From: Symsagittifera roscoffensis
Lineage: Eukaryota > Xenacoelomorpha > Acoela > Convolutidae
Length of the DNA stretch: 64,000 bases
NCBI RefSeq assembly: GCF_963678635.1
Contig: NC_087067.1
Span: 15,017,018-15,081,017, forward strand
Reading direction: 5' to 3'
The notes below the pieces were generated by a model that did no database searches, was not told the DNA's origin, and was given only the letters and a program-made list of their open reading frames with translations. The translations under genes were made by a program, and so were the position numbers. Of this stretch, positions 55,901 to 64,000 are shown one piece after another (the first letter of the stretch is position 1; each line of letters starts with the position of its first letter).

Positions 55901-58900
55901 GTTCATTTAATGAACCTTTCGAAGCTATTAAAATGTCGTCGATATAACAATTGGTAAAAGGAATGTCTTTCAATAAAGAATCCATTACCCTCTGGAATTC
56001 GTTTGGCATATCGCCCAATCCGTAAAATCCAGTTAAAAACCTATAGGTTCCAGTGGTTTCGCCCCCCACGATACTAAAGTTACACTGTTTGCTAGTGCCT
56101 GTGCATAATTGTAGTTGGCTGTATGCGTTCTTTAGATCTAGATTACTAAACCAAACTTCCCCTGACTCTTTGCTTGACAGTTGAAGAGCAATATTATCGA
56201 TCAGTTCATGTATGTTTGGCATCTGGTACTTGTTCTTGAATATCTGATTATTTAATAGTTTCGAATCTAATGCCAACTTGATGCTACCGTCTTTTTTTCT
56301 TGTAATCACAATTGGGCTTATAAAACAATCTTCATCGCATTTGTTCAACTTTATGATATGCCCCTCTTTTTCCATTCTATTTAGTTCCGTTTTTACGTTA
56401 TCGAGTAGATGTAAGGGAACTCTTCTACCTTTGGTTTGGATAGGTTTGAATGGGGAATGGAAATGAGTAACTTTTCTGTCCAAAGGTATTTTTCCCACTC
56501 TGTTAAATAGCCCTTTGTACCTATGATACAGATTAAGGGTCGTATCTGAATAATTATTTAACTTACACAATTCTGTGCGTGATATGTTGTTGACGGGTAG
56601 TAGAGGCTGTCGTTGGGCTATCTCTATTCCAATTCTCGGGAGATTGTCGTTACCCAGAATGTTCCTCTCATGTCCAGAAGTGATAAAAAATGGGGTTTCG
56701 TCCGCGGTCCATCCATTGGATTGTAACCTCACTACCACCTTCCCGATGATGTTGATTGTGTCGTTAGTGAATCCGCAGTATAGTTCCCTCGTTTTCTTCT
56801 CAACTGGCTGAATCTTCAACTGTGGATTTCTCAGCTTCAATTCGTGAAGTACATTTTGTTTCAGGAAGCTCACTGGGCTTGCCGAATCCACTGGAATGTT
56901 CAAGTTGACTATCGCGTCGTCTCCCAAACCGATGTTGACAAGTTTCTTGGTTTCCAAACCATTGGTATCGTAGATTGTTCTAATGTTGAGAACGGAATAG
57001 TCATCGTTATCACTTATCCCTTCTTCGGTCCAAGCGTTAATCACTCCACAAAAATTTTCTTCGCTTCTCATCTGAAGATCTTCTGGGGAATATGAACAAT
57101 TCTGACTATTTACAGCTTCATATACAGTATTTACAGCGGGTTTTCTTCCTTTCGATTTACAAAGTCTTCCAAAATGTCCTTTATATTTACAAATATTACA
57201 CACAATTTCTTTCGCCGGACACACATTCAGATGACCCTTGGTAAACGCATTCCCGCATTTCATACAAGTATTTGATCTTTCTATGTTTAAGCTTGGTTCC
57301 TTTTTAACGTTGTTGAAGTTTTTATACCCTCTCCCACTATTTCCTGTCGTGTTGAAAGATCTAGTCATATTGGTCACTTTGAGGTGGTTATAGTAGCCTT
57401 TTTCGTCAATTATTGCTTGGTTTAGTGCATCCAATGGATTGAGAGTTTCCGAAAGTAGTCTACGTTGTAAGTCGCAGTTTTTCATGTTAAAAATAAATAC
57501 GTCTCTAATCCACTCCTGTTCTGCATTAATTCCAATTTCACATGATCTCGCCAAGTCTGATAACGCGCCCCAAAATTGGTCATAGGATTCTCTATCCTTT
57601 TGTTTCCTGCTCAATAATTTGTATCGTTCAAATGTTATGTTGGTTGGTTTGATAAAAGCCAATTCTAGCATTTCGTAAAATTCCTTGAATGAGATTCCTA
57701 GGATTTTTACCCTTGGATGTTTCTGGGCGAAAACTCTTTTGCCTTCCGCTCCTAAGGCCAAGTATAAGATTGACCTTACTTTTTTATCGGCCTCGTATCT
57801 CCTCATTCCTCCGAATTTCCTCTCTTCTTCTGCTAGTCTTTTCTCTTCAGCGTGTTCGTAGACTCGCATTGTTTCTTTGTTCCTGGCCTCCCTGGCTTTC
57901 CTCTGTTGGTCAGTTTCTGACTCCTGGGCACCTTCTAGGATCGGTAACGTCGTCTCCCCTTCCATTGGTTCTTTGAGGTTATCTAAGTCTAGGTTTTCCT
58001 TCGCGATAATGGCCAAATGGAATTGGTCTATCCAATTATTCCATTGGGTGGGGGGTTCAACCGTGTGGTTCGGCCAAAAGGCGGGTATTCCCCTCAGGTT
58101 CGAATCAGTTGTTGACTGCGCCATAATAAAGAGTTAAGATGTACCACTGGTAACTATTGTATCTAACTAAAGTTAAAAGAGAATAAAAGTAATGGTTGAA
58201 TTAAAACCGACTGTAGTCTAAAAAGAGCAACTAGTGAGTCGAAGTCCACTGGACTTCGTAGAGTTAACATTGACTGGTACGTAATTAGGTAATAGAGGTC
58301 AAGGTTATAACATACTAAAAATAGTGAATCACAACACACTCCACGCCATTTGGTTCACTATAGGCAAAATATTACAATCTCTTCTGCGACTTCAGATCGT
58401 CATGAGAATCAATAACACACGCGCTATTCGTTTAAAAGCATTACAGTACCTGGAAATGTTTGGACGTCGGAGCCGTCTGTTCTGCTGAGGACATAAACCT
58501 GTGCGACTTCACAGCAGGCAGGACTTGGAACTTCGGGAATTTGTGACTGAGATGTGCAACAAACTTCTTTGCGGATGAAGAGGCCAGATGGTTGCTTAGA
58601 TTAACCACACTCTCCTCTTCGCCCTCCCCTTCGCCCACTCTCTGCCAGTTGTCTCTCTTCAGTTTGGCTTTCTGCTGACCTTCTCCGAGTTCTATTGTCT
58701 CTTCTTTTACAAAAAACAAATACCTTATTGTTAATTTCATTTGAGTGAAATAATATAGATTTGTAGTTCTTAATGGTAAAAAACAATAAAAACGCTGCAA
58801 TAGTGAATAGTTGACTGATACGCATGTATCACAGATGGTACCCTACCACACATTATTGCAAAACTTATTAATTTTCGTCTGATTTTTAAATCACGTTTTT

Positions 58901-60843
58901 GGCAGGAGGAAGGACTAGTAAAAAAAATAACTTCAAGAATTAATTGCAGATTGGTGATCGATTATCAACACAAACTCTAAGGTGGAAATTTCAAAGCTCG
59001 AGATTTTTTTTTGCTTGAGATCAAAAACATTTGGAAACTGAAATATAGCTCAAATTACGACTATAACAATGAAATAATATATATCAATGATATTTCTTTG
59101 ATTAAAAAATAACTGAATACTATATTCGTTCCAACTTCGTGGTAGGAACAAAAACCGAGAGACCTAAAATGACGAAAATTCTTTTCATGTATCGTTCTCA
59201 CCTGCAGTTAGTGTCGTTTCCTCTTCCAAAGCCGACTGCACTTCGCCTTCGGGTGTCTTCACCACATCCCTCTCTTCTTCCTCATCCTCCCCGTCAACCT
59301 CAATTCCATCTTCATCTGCATTGTCTTCTGAAGCGGTAGTCCAACTCTCGTCGTCTTCCGACAGAGGTTGCGATGGCACCCATTCCTCGTCGTCTGTGGT
59401 ACTGCCGCTTTCGTCTATCGAGGATGCGAAGTCAGTTAGTTGGGACATCAAATCGTGTTCGTTAATTCCCAGTAGAGAGTGATGAGGAACTAGAGATTGG
59501 TACCCTAAATACAGCAAAATATCCAACTCTGGATGCTAAATCCAGATGATGGCATAATTTACGCAGAGATCGGGTGCGACAGATTAAACCCGACTTGTTT
59601 TTCAAATAACACAATCAATGAGTCACAACTCAATGAGAGCGACAACTCAATGAGCCGTGTCGCTCCTAATATGACTTCTCATTTTTCGCCAACTGCATTT
59701 TTGCCAACTGCAAAACAAAACAAACGCCTCGGTTTTTTCGATTTCACTTTTTCAAAATTCAATAATTATTATTTTTTGATCTTCTGCAATTCCTTGAACA
59801 TTCCTTTTAAAAATCATCTTCGATAACTATTATGTCAGGTTAAATTAGTTGAGGCACAAATAGTTACCTTCCATCCATAACACATGTACGTATCCCGTCT
59901 CTACATCTATATCCAAGACAACACCAGCAGTACCAGCGGGAGAGGATCTGGATCTTATCGGAGTTTGAGACCTGCTACTTTTATTATTCCTATTATTCGC
60001 ACCACTAGTATTGAGACTCTTGTATGCGCTGATCAATCGGACCATCTTTCCCATGTTCACTCCTCGAGGTCCTGGAGTCTCGACCGAATCCATGGAGTCT
60101 CCGGGTGTCCTATTGTTATCATTGTTGTCTCCGCCAGTGCTTTGATGTTCCTCATGATCTTCTGTGTTTGCACTACTGTTACAATTTGGAGAGTCAGGGA
60201 TGTGATTGCTGTCCGATGGATGACAAAGTGGCATTTCTCCGTCGTTGCTAACACGAGCCACCATGTCCAAGATGTTTAGGTCGAAGTTCTCAAGGTCACA
60301 CATGTCATATACGCTAACTACCTATGCAAACAAGGATACATGGTTGCAATGCAAGTAGCATAAAATGTTTAAAAAACATTTTGTTTGAGGCGCTTTAAAC
60401 ACTGGTAACAAGGTAACTGAAGTTAATCACTATTGAAAACAGAAAAAAGGGTCTGAAAATCAAAAGTAGCATGAAGAAATTTAAAGTACAGTGTTGATAT
60501 AAACTGGTCTGAATACTATGAGAACACTGATTTTTTAAAATCCAAACTCCGGTCAATTTTTATGAACCTTTAAAGAAGCTCGTAAAGGGTCAAGTGTTAT
60601 ATCATATTAAAGCCCGATTAGTCGTGATTTGGATTCCATTTCATATACCTCCTCGTTGAGAAATGATCTTCTATCATTTGGTGCATCTGAGAACCACCTA
60701 ACAGTGCACACTCTCTCTGCGAAGTCAACACTCTTCACCACTCCATACTTCTCCACACTCTCATTCTCCCTCCTCGTGTCCAACACGAAGTCGCCCACAA
60801 AGTACTCGTTCTCGTCCAGCTGGTGCGGCTGCATGCATTCAAC
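49203..60843 (-). CDS. UBE2O: UBE2O-like E2/E3 hybrid ubiquitin-conjugating enzyme (partial gene, 7 exons)
   Basis: Seven minus-strand exons join in frame: 60843-60649, 60321-59868, 59504-59202, 58703-58450, 51458-51173, 50841-50660 and 49985-49203. All junctions are GT-AG and all phases agree. The family is a large E2 that also acts as an E3 and multi-monoubiquitinates basic clients such as unassembled ribosomal proteins. Visible in order: a conserved CR2-like module (GDFV, YGVV, VRWF, SVYD), an acidic stretch, a linker, and the UBC fold with [15 protein letters not shown] and the catalytic cysteine in [11 protein letters not shown], then YFNEAGY and GFPLFPL. The CR1 region is absent because the gene runs past base 64000. 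The linker looks much shorter than in vertebrates, and the Ser/Glu/Lys-rich tail after GFPLFPL is not vertebrate-like. A 6.5-kb LTR retrotransposon lies in the intron between exons 4 and 5. DCAF10 follows downstream on the same strand. Confidence 0.93.
50660..50841 (-). CDS. UBE2O: UBE2O exon f (UBC C-terminal half)
   Basis: 182 bp, acceptor TTTTAG|GAACTG, donor CGAG|GTATGA, phase 1 to phase 0. It encodes [20 protein letters not shown], then [14 protein letters not shown] and [11 protein letters not shown]. These match the UBE2O-specific helices after the active-site cysteine ([25 protein letters not shown] in vertebrates). Confidence 0.95.
51173..51458 (-). CDS. UBE2O: UBE2O exon e (catalytic UBC core)
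   Basis: 286 bp, phase 0 in and phase 1 out (AAAG|GTAACA). It encodes [18 protein letters not shown], the E2 entry, then [19 protein letters not shown] and [19 protein letters not shown]. The cysteine in [10 protein letters not shown] is the predicted thioester site, equivalent to Cys1040 of human UBE2O. Confidence 0.95.
51630..51649. repeat. (AC)n microsatellite
   Basis: ACACGCGCACACACACACAC in the UBE2O intron, upstream of the retrotransposon insertion. Confidence 0.9.
51798..52010 (-). repeat. 3' LTR of the retrotransposon
   Basis: 213 bp, near-identical to the LTR at 58124-58336. It is preceded on the minus strand by a short purine tract (GGGGAA), the likely plus-strand primer. The left flank is CACTC. 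Confidence 0.95.
52385..55150 (-). CDS. Retrotransposon integrase ORF with long C-terminal extension
   Basis: 921 codons counted from the first methionine; the true entry is probably a +1 frameshift from the upstream ORF, whose end it overlaps by 23 bp. The zinc-binding region has H279, H282, C311 and C314. The DDE core is D346 (DLDFAGP), D405 (IRADHGS) and E441 (NGVVERL); the 35 residues between D405 and E441 are typical of retroviral-type integrases. A strand-rich block near residue 600 ([16 protein letters not shown]) may be the C-terminal DNA-binding domain. The last ~300 residues are Ser/Thr/Pro-rich with a [11 protein letters not shown] nuclear-localisation-like cluster, and have no recognisable domain. 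Confidence 0.9.
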   Translation of the reverse strand: MSRLPSGKALPTSHYDSEFVVATVQKIVENLSVNNDCKKNNCKKNEVYYPLDVNTISNLDCNNPMGGKKDLSQSIQRSFFSNILNNVNDTIRICNSNHSRSESCTSGCVPLNLSKFDFNYFYLSDKTFLFFLAQSVLLINQSLNSDQEKQLQEFITSVNVLKISLRAEKKGIFLNFNNDIMSDLHKKLLAKYKGDLRLPDNPLSLSDHCSNKLIKLMTDEDKILKEVKKAVHEGKPLDKFGAYLKNFQRDIHLKEGLLFNDNKLIVPAVLRSSFLSLLHETHPGQFGMKALAENIWWPHLYREIYHHGKNCTQCIMAGKNLKVLLGTNKTEKLPNLTEPNEEVDLDFAGPLDKSWGNAKYLLLCIDLFSKFPSAKVVNNTSTSSILTFMTDYCHLHGFPKSIRADHGSCFTSFDFRNFCEKNNINLILCTVGDHRSNGVVERLIYTVKAKLLAMSFNDPKPSLNTAIDKIIWNIRSTKQSSIGCSPFSKHFNRSPDTFWKSLVSHAISLDKGKSIITKDRAQDWGADDAFEDGYLEDRTIEERGYESDPADKVDRNLQRAPLSNPFSQGGNWFRKTVNRREGEPYFKPLGSKPLSDTKHTVTLDNGHVIRKSDLAFNKTQPAAPKTFTARPKALINSNDLAGKRKRNSPSKRRDSNIGGPSMTFTPTGGNSSKKRRSFFTTSKGSKFDYNNLDSSLALDLWDKVIDDYLGTESEIVYNTPTVNLHSNLDQPRSTIQSQTNTETTFNIPTGTSDDPIRVDSSPEKTVETPKTPISSKHRVRRNPGPPKFYGDRRFIDQVTLGTETISAVDSDDEPLITFSGAKSPKQIPSFCTTSPSDYLTPIDEIPHHTILVAETTQDELSTPSSQATRTAWVSSPLVEVTSNTQDDNVSDISSGIDTDVRIEADNFHTRYNSTVSNSENF
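55128..58124 (-). CDS. Retrotransposon Gag-protease-RT-RNase H polyprotein
   Basis: 998 codons. The N-terminal ~270 residues are a Gag-like helical region with an amphipathic [11 protein letters not shown] stretch. Two zinc-knuckle-like cysteine clusters follow: C287-x2-C290, and a canonical CX2CX4HX4C from C309 to C322. The aspartic protease motif is VDSAS (D423), DSA in place of DTG or DSG. The reverse transcriptase has DLKNAY (D663) and YIDD (737-740). RNase H has TDAS (D877), ELELL (E926) and TDHKAL (D953), typical of Ty3/gypsy. The start ATG is formed at the LTR/internal junction. The frame ends just after the RNase H tether, and integrase lies in the +1 frame. Confidence 0.93.
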   Translation of the reverse strand: MAQSTTDSNLRGIPAFWPNHTVEPPTQWNNWIDQFHLAIIAKENLDLDNLKEPMEGETTLPILEGAQESETDQQRKAREARNKETMRVYEHAEEKRLAEEERKFGGMRRYEADKKVRSILYLALGAEGKRVFAQKHPRVKILGISFKEFYEMLELAFIKPTNITFERYKLLSRKQKDRESYDQFWGALSDLARSCEIGINAEQEWIRDVFIFNMKNCDLQRRLLSETLNPLDALNQAIIDEKGYYNHLKVTNMTRSFNTTGNSGRGYKNFNNVKKEPSLNIERSNTCMKCGNAFTKGHLNVCPAKEIVCNICKYKGHFGRLCKSKGRKPAVNTVYEAVNSQNCSYSPEDLQMRSEENFCGVINAWTEEGISDNDDYSVLNIRTIYDTNGLETKKLVNIGLGDDAIVNLNIPVDSASPVSFLKQNVLHELKLRNPQLKIQPVEKKTRELYCGFTNDTINIIGKVVVRLQSNGWTADETPFFITSGHERNILGNDNLPRIGIEIAQRQPLLPVNNISRTELCKLNNYSDTTLNLYHRYKGLFNRVGKIPLDRKVTHFHSPFKPIQTKGRRVPLHLLDNVKTELNRMEKEGHIIKLNKCDEDCFISPIVITRKKDGSIKLALDSKLLNNQIFKNKYQMPNIHELIDNIALQLSSKESGEVWFSNLDLKNAYSQLQLCTGTSKQCNFSIVGGETTGTYRFLTGFYGLGDMPNEFQRVMDSLLKDIPFTNCYIDDILIASKGSLNEHKAILTNILNILDNKNMAVKWEKCAFFQKEIEWLGFKISKSGVKPLVGKSDLIKNLPNPKNISELRSFFGSINQYMKFVPHLSALSSPLRPLLVKKSVYQWNDEHTKAFEELKQQIVKITENNHFDIKRMSRLKTDASHNGLGATLEQWNGENWVTIAFASRFLNNHESKYSTNELELLGVVWATEHFKNYLYGAEFEIVTDHKALLSALNANQSNKTMHSRLTRWVNRLLPFNFKIKHIPGKEMGFYRFIVETTFR
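58106..58123 (-). promoter_or_regulatory. Predicted primer-binding site overlapping gag start
   Basis: The sequence right after the 5' LTR on the minus strand starts TGGCGCAGTCAAC. TGG complements the CCA end of a tRNA, as expected for a PBS. The preceding base is the last base of the LTR and forms the ATG of the Gag ORF, so the PBS is itself coding. The primer tRNA was not identified. Confidence 0.7.
58124..58336 (-). repeat. 5' LTR of the retrotransposon
   Basis: 213 bp, starting TGTTGTGATTC and ending CTCTTTATTA on the minus strand. It differs from the 3' LTR at two positions, close together near the start of the LTR. The right flank is CACTC. Confidence 0.95.
58450..58703 (-). CDS. UBE2O: UBE2O exon d (linker before UBC fold)
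   Basis: 254 bp, acceptor AAAAG|AAGAG, donor CCAG|GTACTG, phase 1 to phase 0. It encodes a charged segment ([16 protein letters not shown]) and then [12 protein letters not shown], which aligns with the VLEFAPSNHSF segment just before the UBC domain of vertebrate UBE2O. The LTR retrotransposon begins about 0.1 kb downstream in the following intron. Confidence 0.85.
59202..59504 (-). CDS. UBE2O: UBE2O exon c (acidic region)
   Basis: 303 bp, phase 1 in and phase 1 out (GCAG|GTGAGA). It encodes [26 protein letters not shown] and a GEDEEEER run. This matches the acidic DEWEDDSDSWE-type block of UBE2O that precedes the coiled-coil and UBC portion. Confidence 0.88.
59868..60321 (-). CDS. UBE2O: UBE2O exon b
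   Basis: 454 bp, phase 0 in and phase 1 out (GAAG|GTAACT). It opens with [14 protein letters not shown], aligning to the SVYD segment of UBE2O. A long Ser/Asn/Asp/Thr-rich insertion follows, then [21 protein letters not shown], which matches the conserved VxVxWADN-type strand. The insertion is longer than in vertebrates. The acceptor lies at the edge of a dispersed repeat (about 60323-60390). Confidence 0.9.
60649..60843 (-). CDS. UBE2O: UBE2O exon a (first exon in window)
   Basis: 65 codons, acceptor CTATAG|GTT, donor GAG|GTATAT, phase 0 at both ends. It encodes the [21 protein letters not shown] and CTVRWF segments that match the UBE2O CR2 region. Codons continue in frame upstream of any methionine, so this is an internal exon. 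Its upstream partner is not visible in the remaining 3.1 kb. Confidence 0.9.
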
Positions 60844-60918
60844 CTATACGGTAGATAAAATTACGTTTTGTATACAACATATTTTATACTAATTTCAACA
60901 TATAGAATTGATTGCAAT

Positions 60919-61121
60919 CCCGGGTTGAGGTGCTCACTTTATGTTTCGACCGTTCTCGAGGTATACTTCGACCGTGTTCGATGTATTTTTCGACCGTGCT
61001 CGAAGTATGTTTCGAATTTGTGCTCGACCCAAATCCCTGTCTCGACAATTCTTTTTCGGTCGAGCACTGACATGTGCTCGACTTTGAAAGTCGAAACAAA
61101 AAGTGAGCATCTTGACCCGGG
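60919..61121. mobile_element. MITE with CCCGGG inverted ends and internal 22-bp repeats
   Basis: 203 bp with ends CCCGGGTTGAGGTGCTCACT and AGTGAGCATCTTGACCCGGG. Internally there are about three direct repeats near 22 bp beginning TCGACCGT. The overlapping short ORFs are repeat translations. Confidence 0.75.
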
Positions 61122-63339
61122 ACAGAGGCGGACACTGTTCTCTAAATCAGGGACCCGCTCGTTCACCATTTAGGAATGGCTTCTTGATCTCGACTATTAG
61201 ACGCTATTCTAAGATTACTAAGCAGAAAAGAACGCGCTTTACTAAAGACGGTATAGTTATAGTATAGTTTATTTAACGCATAAAATTTGCAAAGAATTTG
61301 CATAAAAATTTGGGCTCAAATCTCTCGAAAGAATTTCGGGTTCGAATGTCTGTATCTGGCAAAATTTTGTCTCAAATTGAACAAATCTCTCTCACTGTAT
61401 CTGGCAAAATTCTGAAAAAATGTTGTCCCAAATTAAACAAATTTGACAAAAACGAACTTTTCAGGTTTTATTCGTTTTATTTTCTTGATAATTTCAATGA
61501 GCACAATATTTTATGATAGAGGCGTAGTTTTACTTTGCACGCACAAGTTAGAAAAATTAGGGAAAAGGATCTTTGAAAACGTAAGAAAATACAAAAGAAA
61601 ACAACATGTTTTGAAAAATAAGGAGAATTAGTCGTCTACGAGATTCAAACCGGGGTCCTACGGATGATGAAGCATTCGTATTCTGGCTGAGCCAACTGTC
61701 CTAGCTGCATAACCTAGCTAGGAGTTAAATTATAGTAAACACCAGACGCTCTAACAAAGCGGATAAGACAAATACTAAGAGCAAATACTAAAGCAATGTT
61801 TTAGAATTGTTTTTAGATTTTGACTAAGCAAGAAAATTAATTCAAGTTAATTTGGAAAAAAAGCACTAAGAGCAAAAAAAATCTAATTTGCATAGCCACC
61901 TATAAGCAACTCTCGATTCGTTATACGAATTTCGATCAATTATAGCTTACACATTTGAACAAAAATCTCGTTAAAAAAATTCTTGTGTCAAAATAAACTA
62001 CATCTGGAAAGCAAAATGTGGGGAAAATAATACAAGCATATCCAACCTGAAGTTCTCATTGAACTCAAAAAGACCAAAATAAAATGTCCCTTTCGGTCAT
62101 CAAACTTTTTTACGATAACCTTAAGAACTTCGAACTTACAAGAATCTTTCATGAGACACTTTTTTTGATAAAACTAAACCAATTTGAGAAAAATTTGAGT
62201 TAATTTTTTCAATCATCAAGGAATTCTAAAATACATTCGCAAAACTGGAAGTCATCTCCACATTGGAAGCGTAATTAATATTTCTTTCAGCAAATTAATT
62301 TTAATTGAATTTCAAAAAAAATCAAGCGTCATGCAGCAACATCAAACATCCCCTACAGACAGGAAACAAAAAACACGGATTATTTTTTTTGTGAAAACAA
62401 TTCAATTTTCGAACTTCAGATTTTAAAAATGCACAGCCTTAAGCCTTTTTCAGTTTCAAGCACAAAAATGATCGACACTTTTTGACAAATTAACCCAATT
62501 TATAAAACTGGTCCAATAGGCAATGTTTTCATTCCACTGGAAAATAAAAAAATTAAATTCCCTTTTCAAACCTAGATGTCGAGCCTGTTTTATTGTGAAC
62601 TTTATACTTTTATTGTTCGATTTTTGAATTCGCCTTTCTTTTAACAAAAAAGATCAACTTCGTAAAGTAGTAAAAGAAAACTTGTACCTCCCGCAAAAGA
62701 GTCCAGTCGCACTCCTTCTACTTTCACGCATACTTCAGTCAAAAATATCAGATCAGATAGCGAAAATGTGTAACTAACGCACTAAGTTGTAAATTAAAAC
62801 TAGCGTGTAAAGCACATTTGGTGCTTCAAACGTTAAAACTGCTCATATATATAAAACATGAAAAAAACAAGGAAAGGAATGCAACCGCAACAACAGATGG
62901 GAGAATCCAAAAACGCTCTTCATTTCCAAAATTTAACAATGCAAAATTCAACTTGGAGGTTTTTAAACTAAAATGGTCACATCTCCAAATCATGAACGGA
63001 GACTCTTATTAAACTTAATTGGTTTTCTCATCAGCTCGAAATCATATCATTTGCTGCCATCAATGGATAAATTCAACGCTATTCATTTAAAAACATCATA
63101 CTTTTTTTTTTAGTTTAATGAAAACTTGAATTGTCATTAAAAAACATCAATTTCAAAAAACCAACTTCAGCAATAAAAATAGGATGGAGGCGACATCTGC
63201 AAATGCTGCTAGTAACAGTAACTTGACTTCACCCCCACCACAAAACGCTTCGACTATTTCAAATTTAGCAATAATATTTTCAAAAATAAAAATCGAAAAA
63301 TGAATCATAAGCCATATAAAGAAAAGTGAAATGCGCTAA
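61122..63339. other. AT-rich sequence upstream of UBE2O exon a
   Basis: No UBE2O exon recognised. Holds a degenerate tRNA-like sequence (61632-61712) and, near 62.4-62.6 kb, a piece of the repeat found at 46.9-48.7 kb. Confidence 0.5.
61632..61712 (-). pseudogene. tRNA-derived sequence (degenerate)
   Basis: On the minus strand, GTTGGCTCAGCCAG resembles a D-arm/A-box, and CCCGGTTTGAATCTC resembles a B-box. Stems are incomplete. Probably a tRNA pseudogene or SINE head. Confidence 0.4.
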
Positions 63340-64000
63340 GAAAACATATTCAGAGTCCATATATAAATTTCCTGAGATTACCTTGACAGCACCCCATCAT
63401 AATGTTGAGAAGCTAAGGTTTTGCGAAGTTTTTTAGATCGTTTGTGAAAAATCAAAAAATGACATACCTCGGAAACTGATATGGTTTGAGCAGTCAAACT
63501 TGAAGGAAATTATTGCAACCCATGAGACTACCCTGGCAGCCCCCAGCTTTAGGATTGTGAAATTCCAATTGTAAAAATTTTCAACAAAACATAAAAAACC
63601 GTCATATCTTGGAAACAAAGCATTTTAGCAATCACTTTTGGACACAAGATTTGAAACCCCTTAGAGTACCCTCGCGGTACCCAATTATAGGGCCGAGAAT
63701 TCAAAATTTTTCAATTTTTTTTAAGTCTAATTTTTCTGAAAAATTTAAACAATCACAAAAAACGTCATATCCCGAAAATCACAAAGATTTAAGCAGCAAA
63801 ATTTGAAGGCAAGTTTTGCAACCCCTGAGAGTACCCTGACAGCGCCTCGTTATAGAAATGGGAAATTCAAACTTAGTGAAGTATTACATCCGAGTTCTTC
63901 AAAACACTTCTGAAAAAATCATTTAAAAACGTAACAACTCAAAAACTTAAGTATATAAGCAGTCATATTGGGACTCAAGATTAAAATTTCCTGAGAGTAT
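63340..64000. repeat. ~150-165-bp satellite running off the window
   Basis: Diverged tandem units marked by GAG(A)xTACCCTGxCAGC at about 63374, 63524, 63664 and 63827, with a partial one at 63993. Each is preceded by CATATC and GAAA blocks. The array continues past the end of the window. Confidence 0.8.

Larger units (their letters stand above)
51798..58336 (-). mobile_element. Ty3/gypsy-type LTR retrotransposon, nearly complete
   Basis: A 6.5-kb element flanked by a perfect 5-bp target duplication CACTC (51793-51797 and 58337-58341). It has two 213-bp LTRs that differ at two positions, so it inserted recently. ORF 1 carries Gag, protease, reverse transcriptase and RNase H; ORF 2 carries integrase. 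This domain order is the Ty3/gypsy (Metaviridae) one. The two ORFs are in different frames and overlap slightly. The element sits in a UBE2O intron in the same orientation as the gene. It may be active or only just inactivated. No envelope-like ORF is seen. Confidence 0.95.

Noticed and set aside
53112-57976. Plus-strand ORFs of 60-125 codons opposite the retrotransposon
   Set aside because: They are antisense shadows of the polyprotein frames.

Overview
This is AT-rich, intron-rich animal DNA. Three conserved eukaryotic protein genes, all on the minus strand, are split into short GC-richer exons separated by long repeat-filled introns. I see no operons, Shine-Dalgarno sites or CRISPR arrays. 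The genes are clear orthologues of animal calcineurin A, UBE2O and DCAF10. Divergence, AT-richness, many poly-G/poly-C tracts and several non-GT splice donors suggest an invertebrate. A tunicate is possible, but the sequence alone does not settle it.

Layout, in transcription order (right to left). (1) About 60.8 to 49.2 kb: seven exons of a UBE2O-like E2/E3 hybrid ubiquitin-conjugating enzyme, lacking its N-terminus, which must lie beyond base 64000. Its fourth intron holds a young, almost complete Ty3/gypsy-type LTR retrotransposon (51798-58336, TSD CACTC) in the same orientation. (2) About 46.4 to 44.5 kb: the last two exons of a DCAF10-like WD40 protein. (3) About 26.8 to 8.6 kb, perhaps continuing to 4.3 kb: eight consecutive exons of the calcineurin A catalytic subunit, holding every catalytic motif, the calcineurin B-binding helix, the calmodulin-binding segment and the autoinhibitory segment. 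Exon 1 was not found. A ninth, GC-rich terminal exon at 4290-4457 may be its real or alternative C-terminus.

Two nearly identical tRNA-Arg(TCT) genes lie in tandem (305-bp period) on the plus strand inside a calcineurin intron.

Most of the rest is mobile or repetitive DNA. The most interesting element is a family of about 200-bp MITE-like repeats. Their terminal inverted repeats start CGGCTCTTTTCC or GGCTCTTTTTCC and run into C/G homopolymers. Their insertions are flanked by 6-bp target duplications: AGTTTT, CAACCT, AAATTT, CAAATT, AAAATT and others. Nested copies provide internal empty-site proof of mobility. There are also hAT-like elements with perfect 8-bp duplications, a MITE family starting CATTACGAGGCC, a 914-bp foldback element, tandem arrays (31-bp, 20-bp palindromic and about 150-bp units) and microsatellites.
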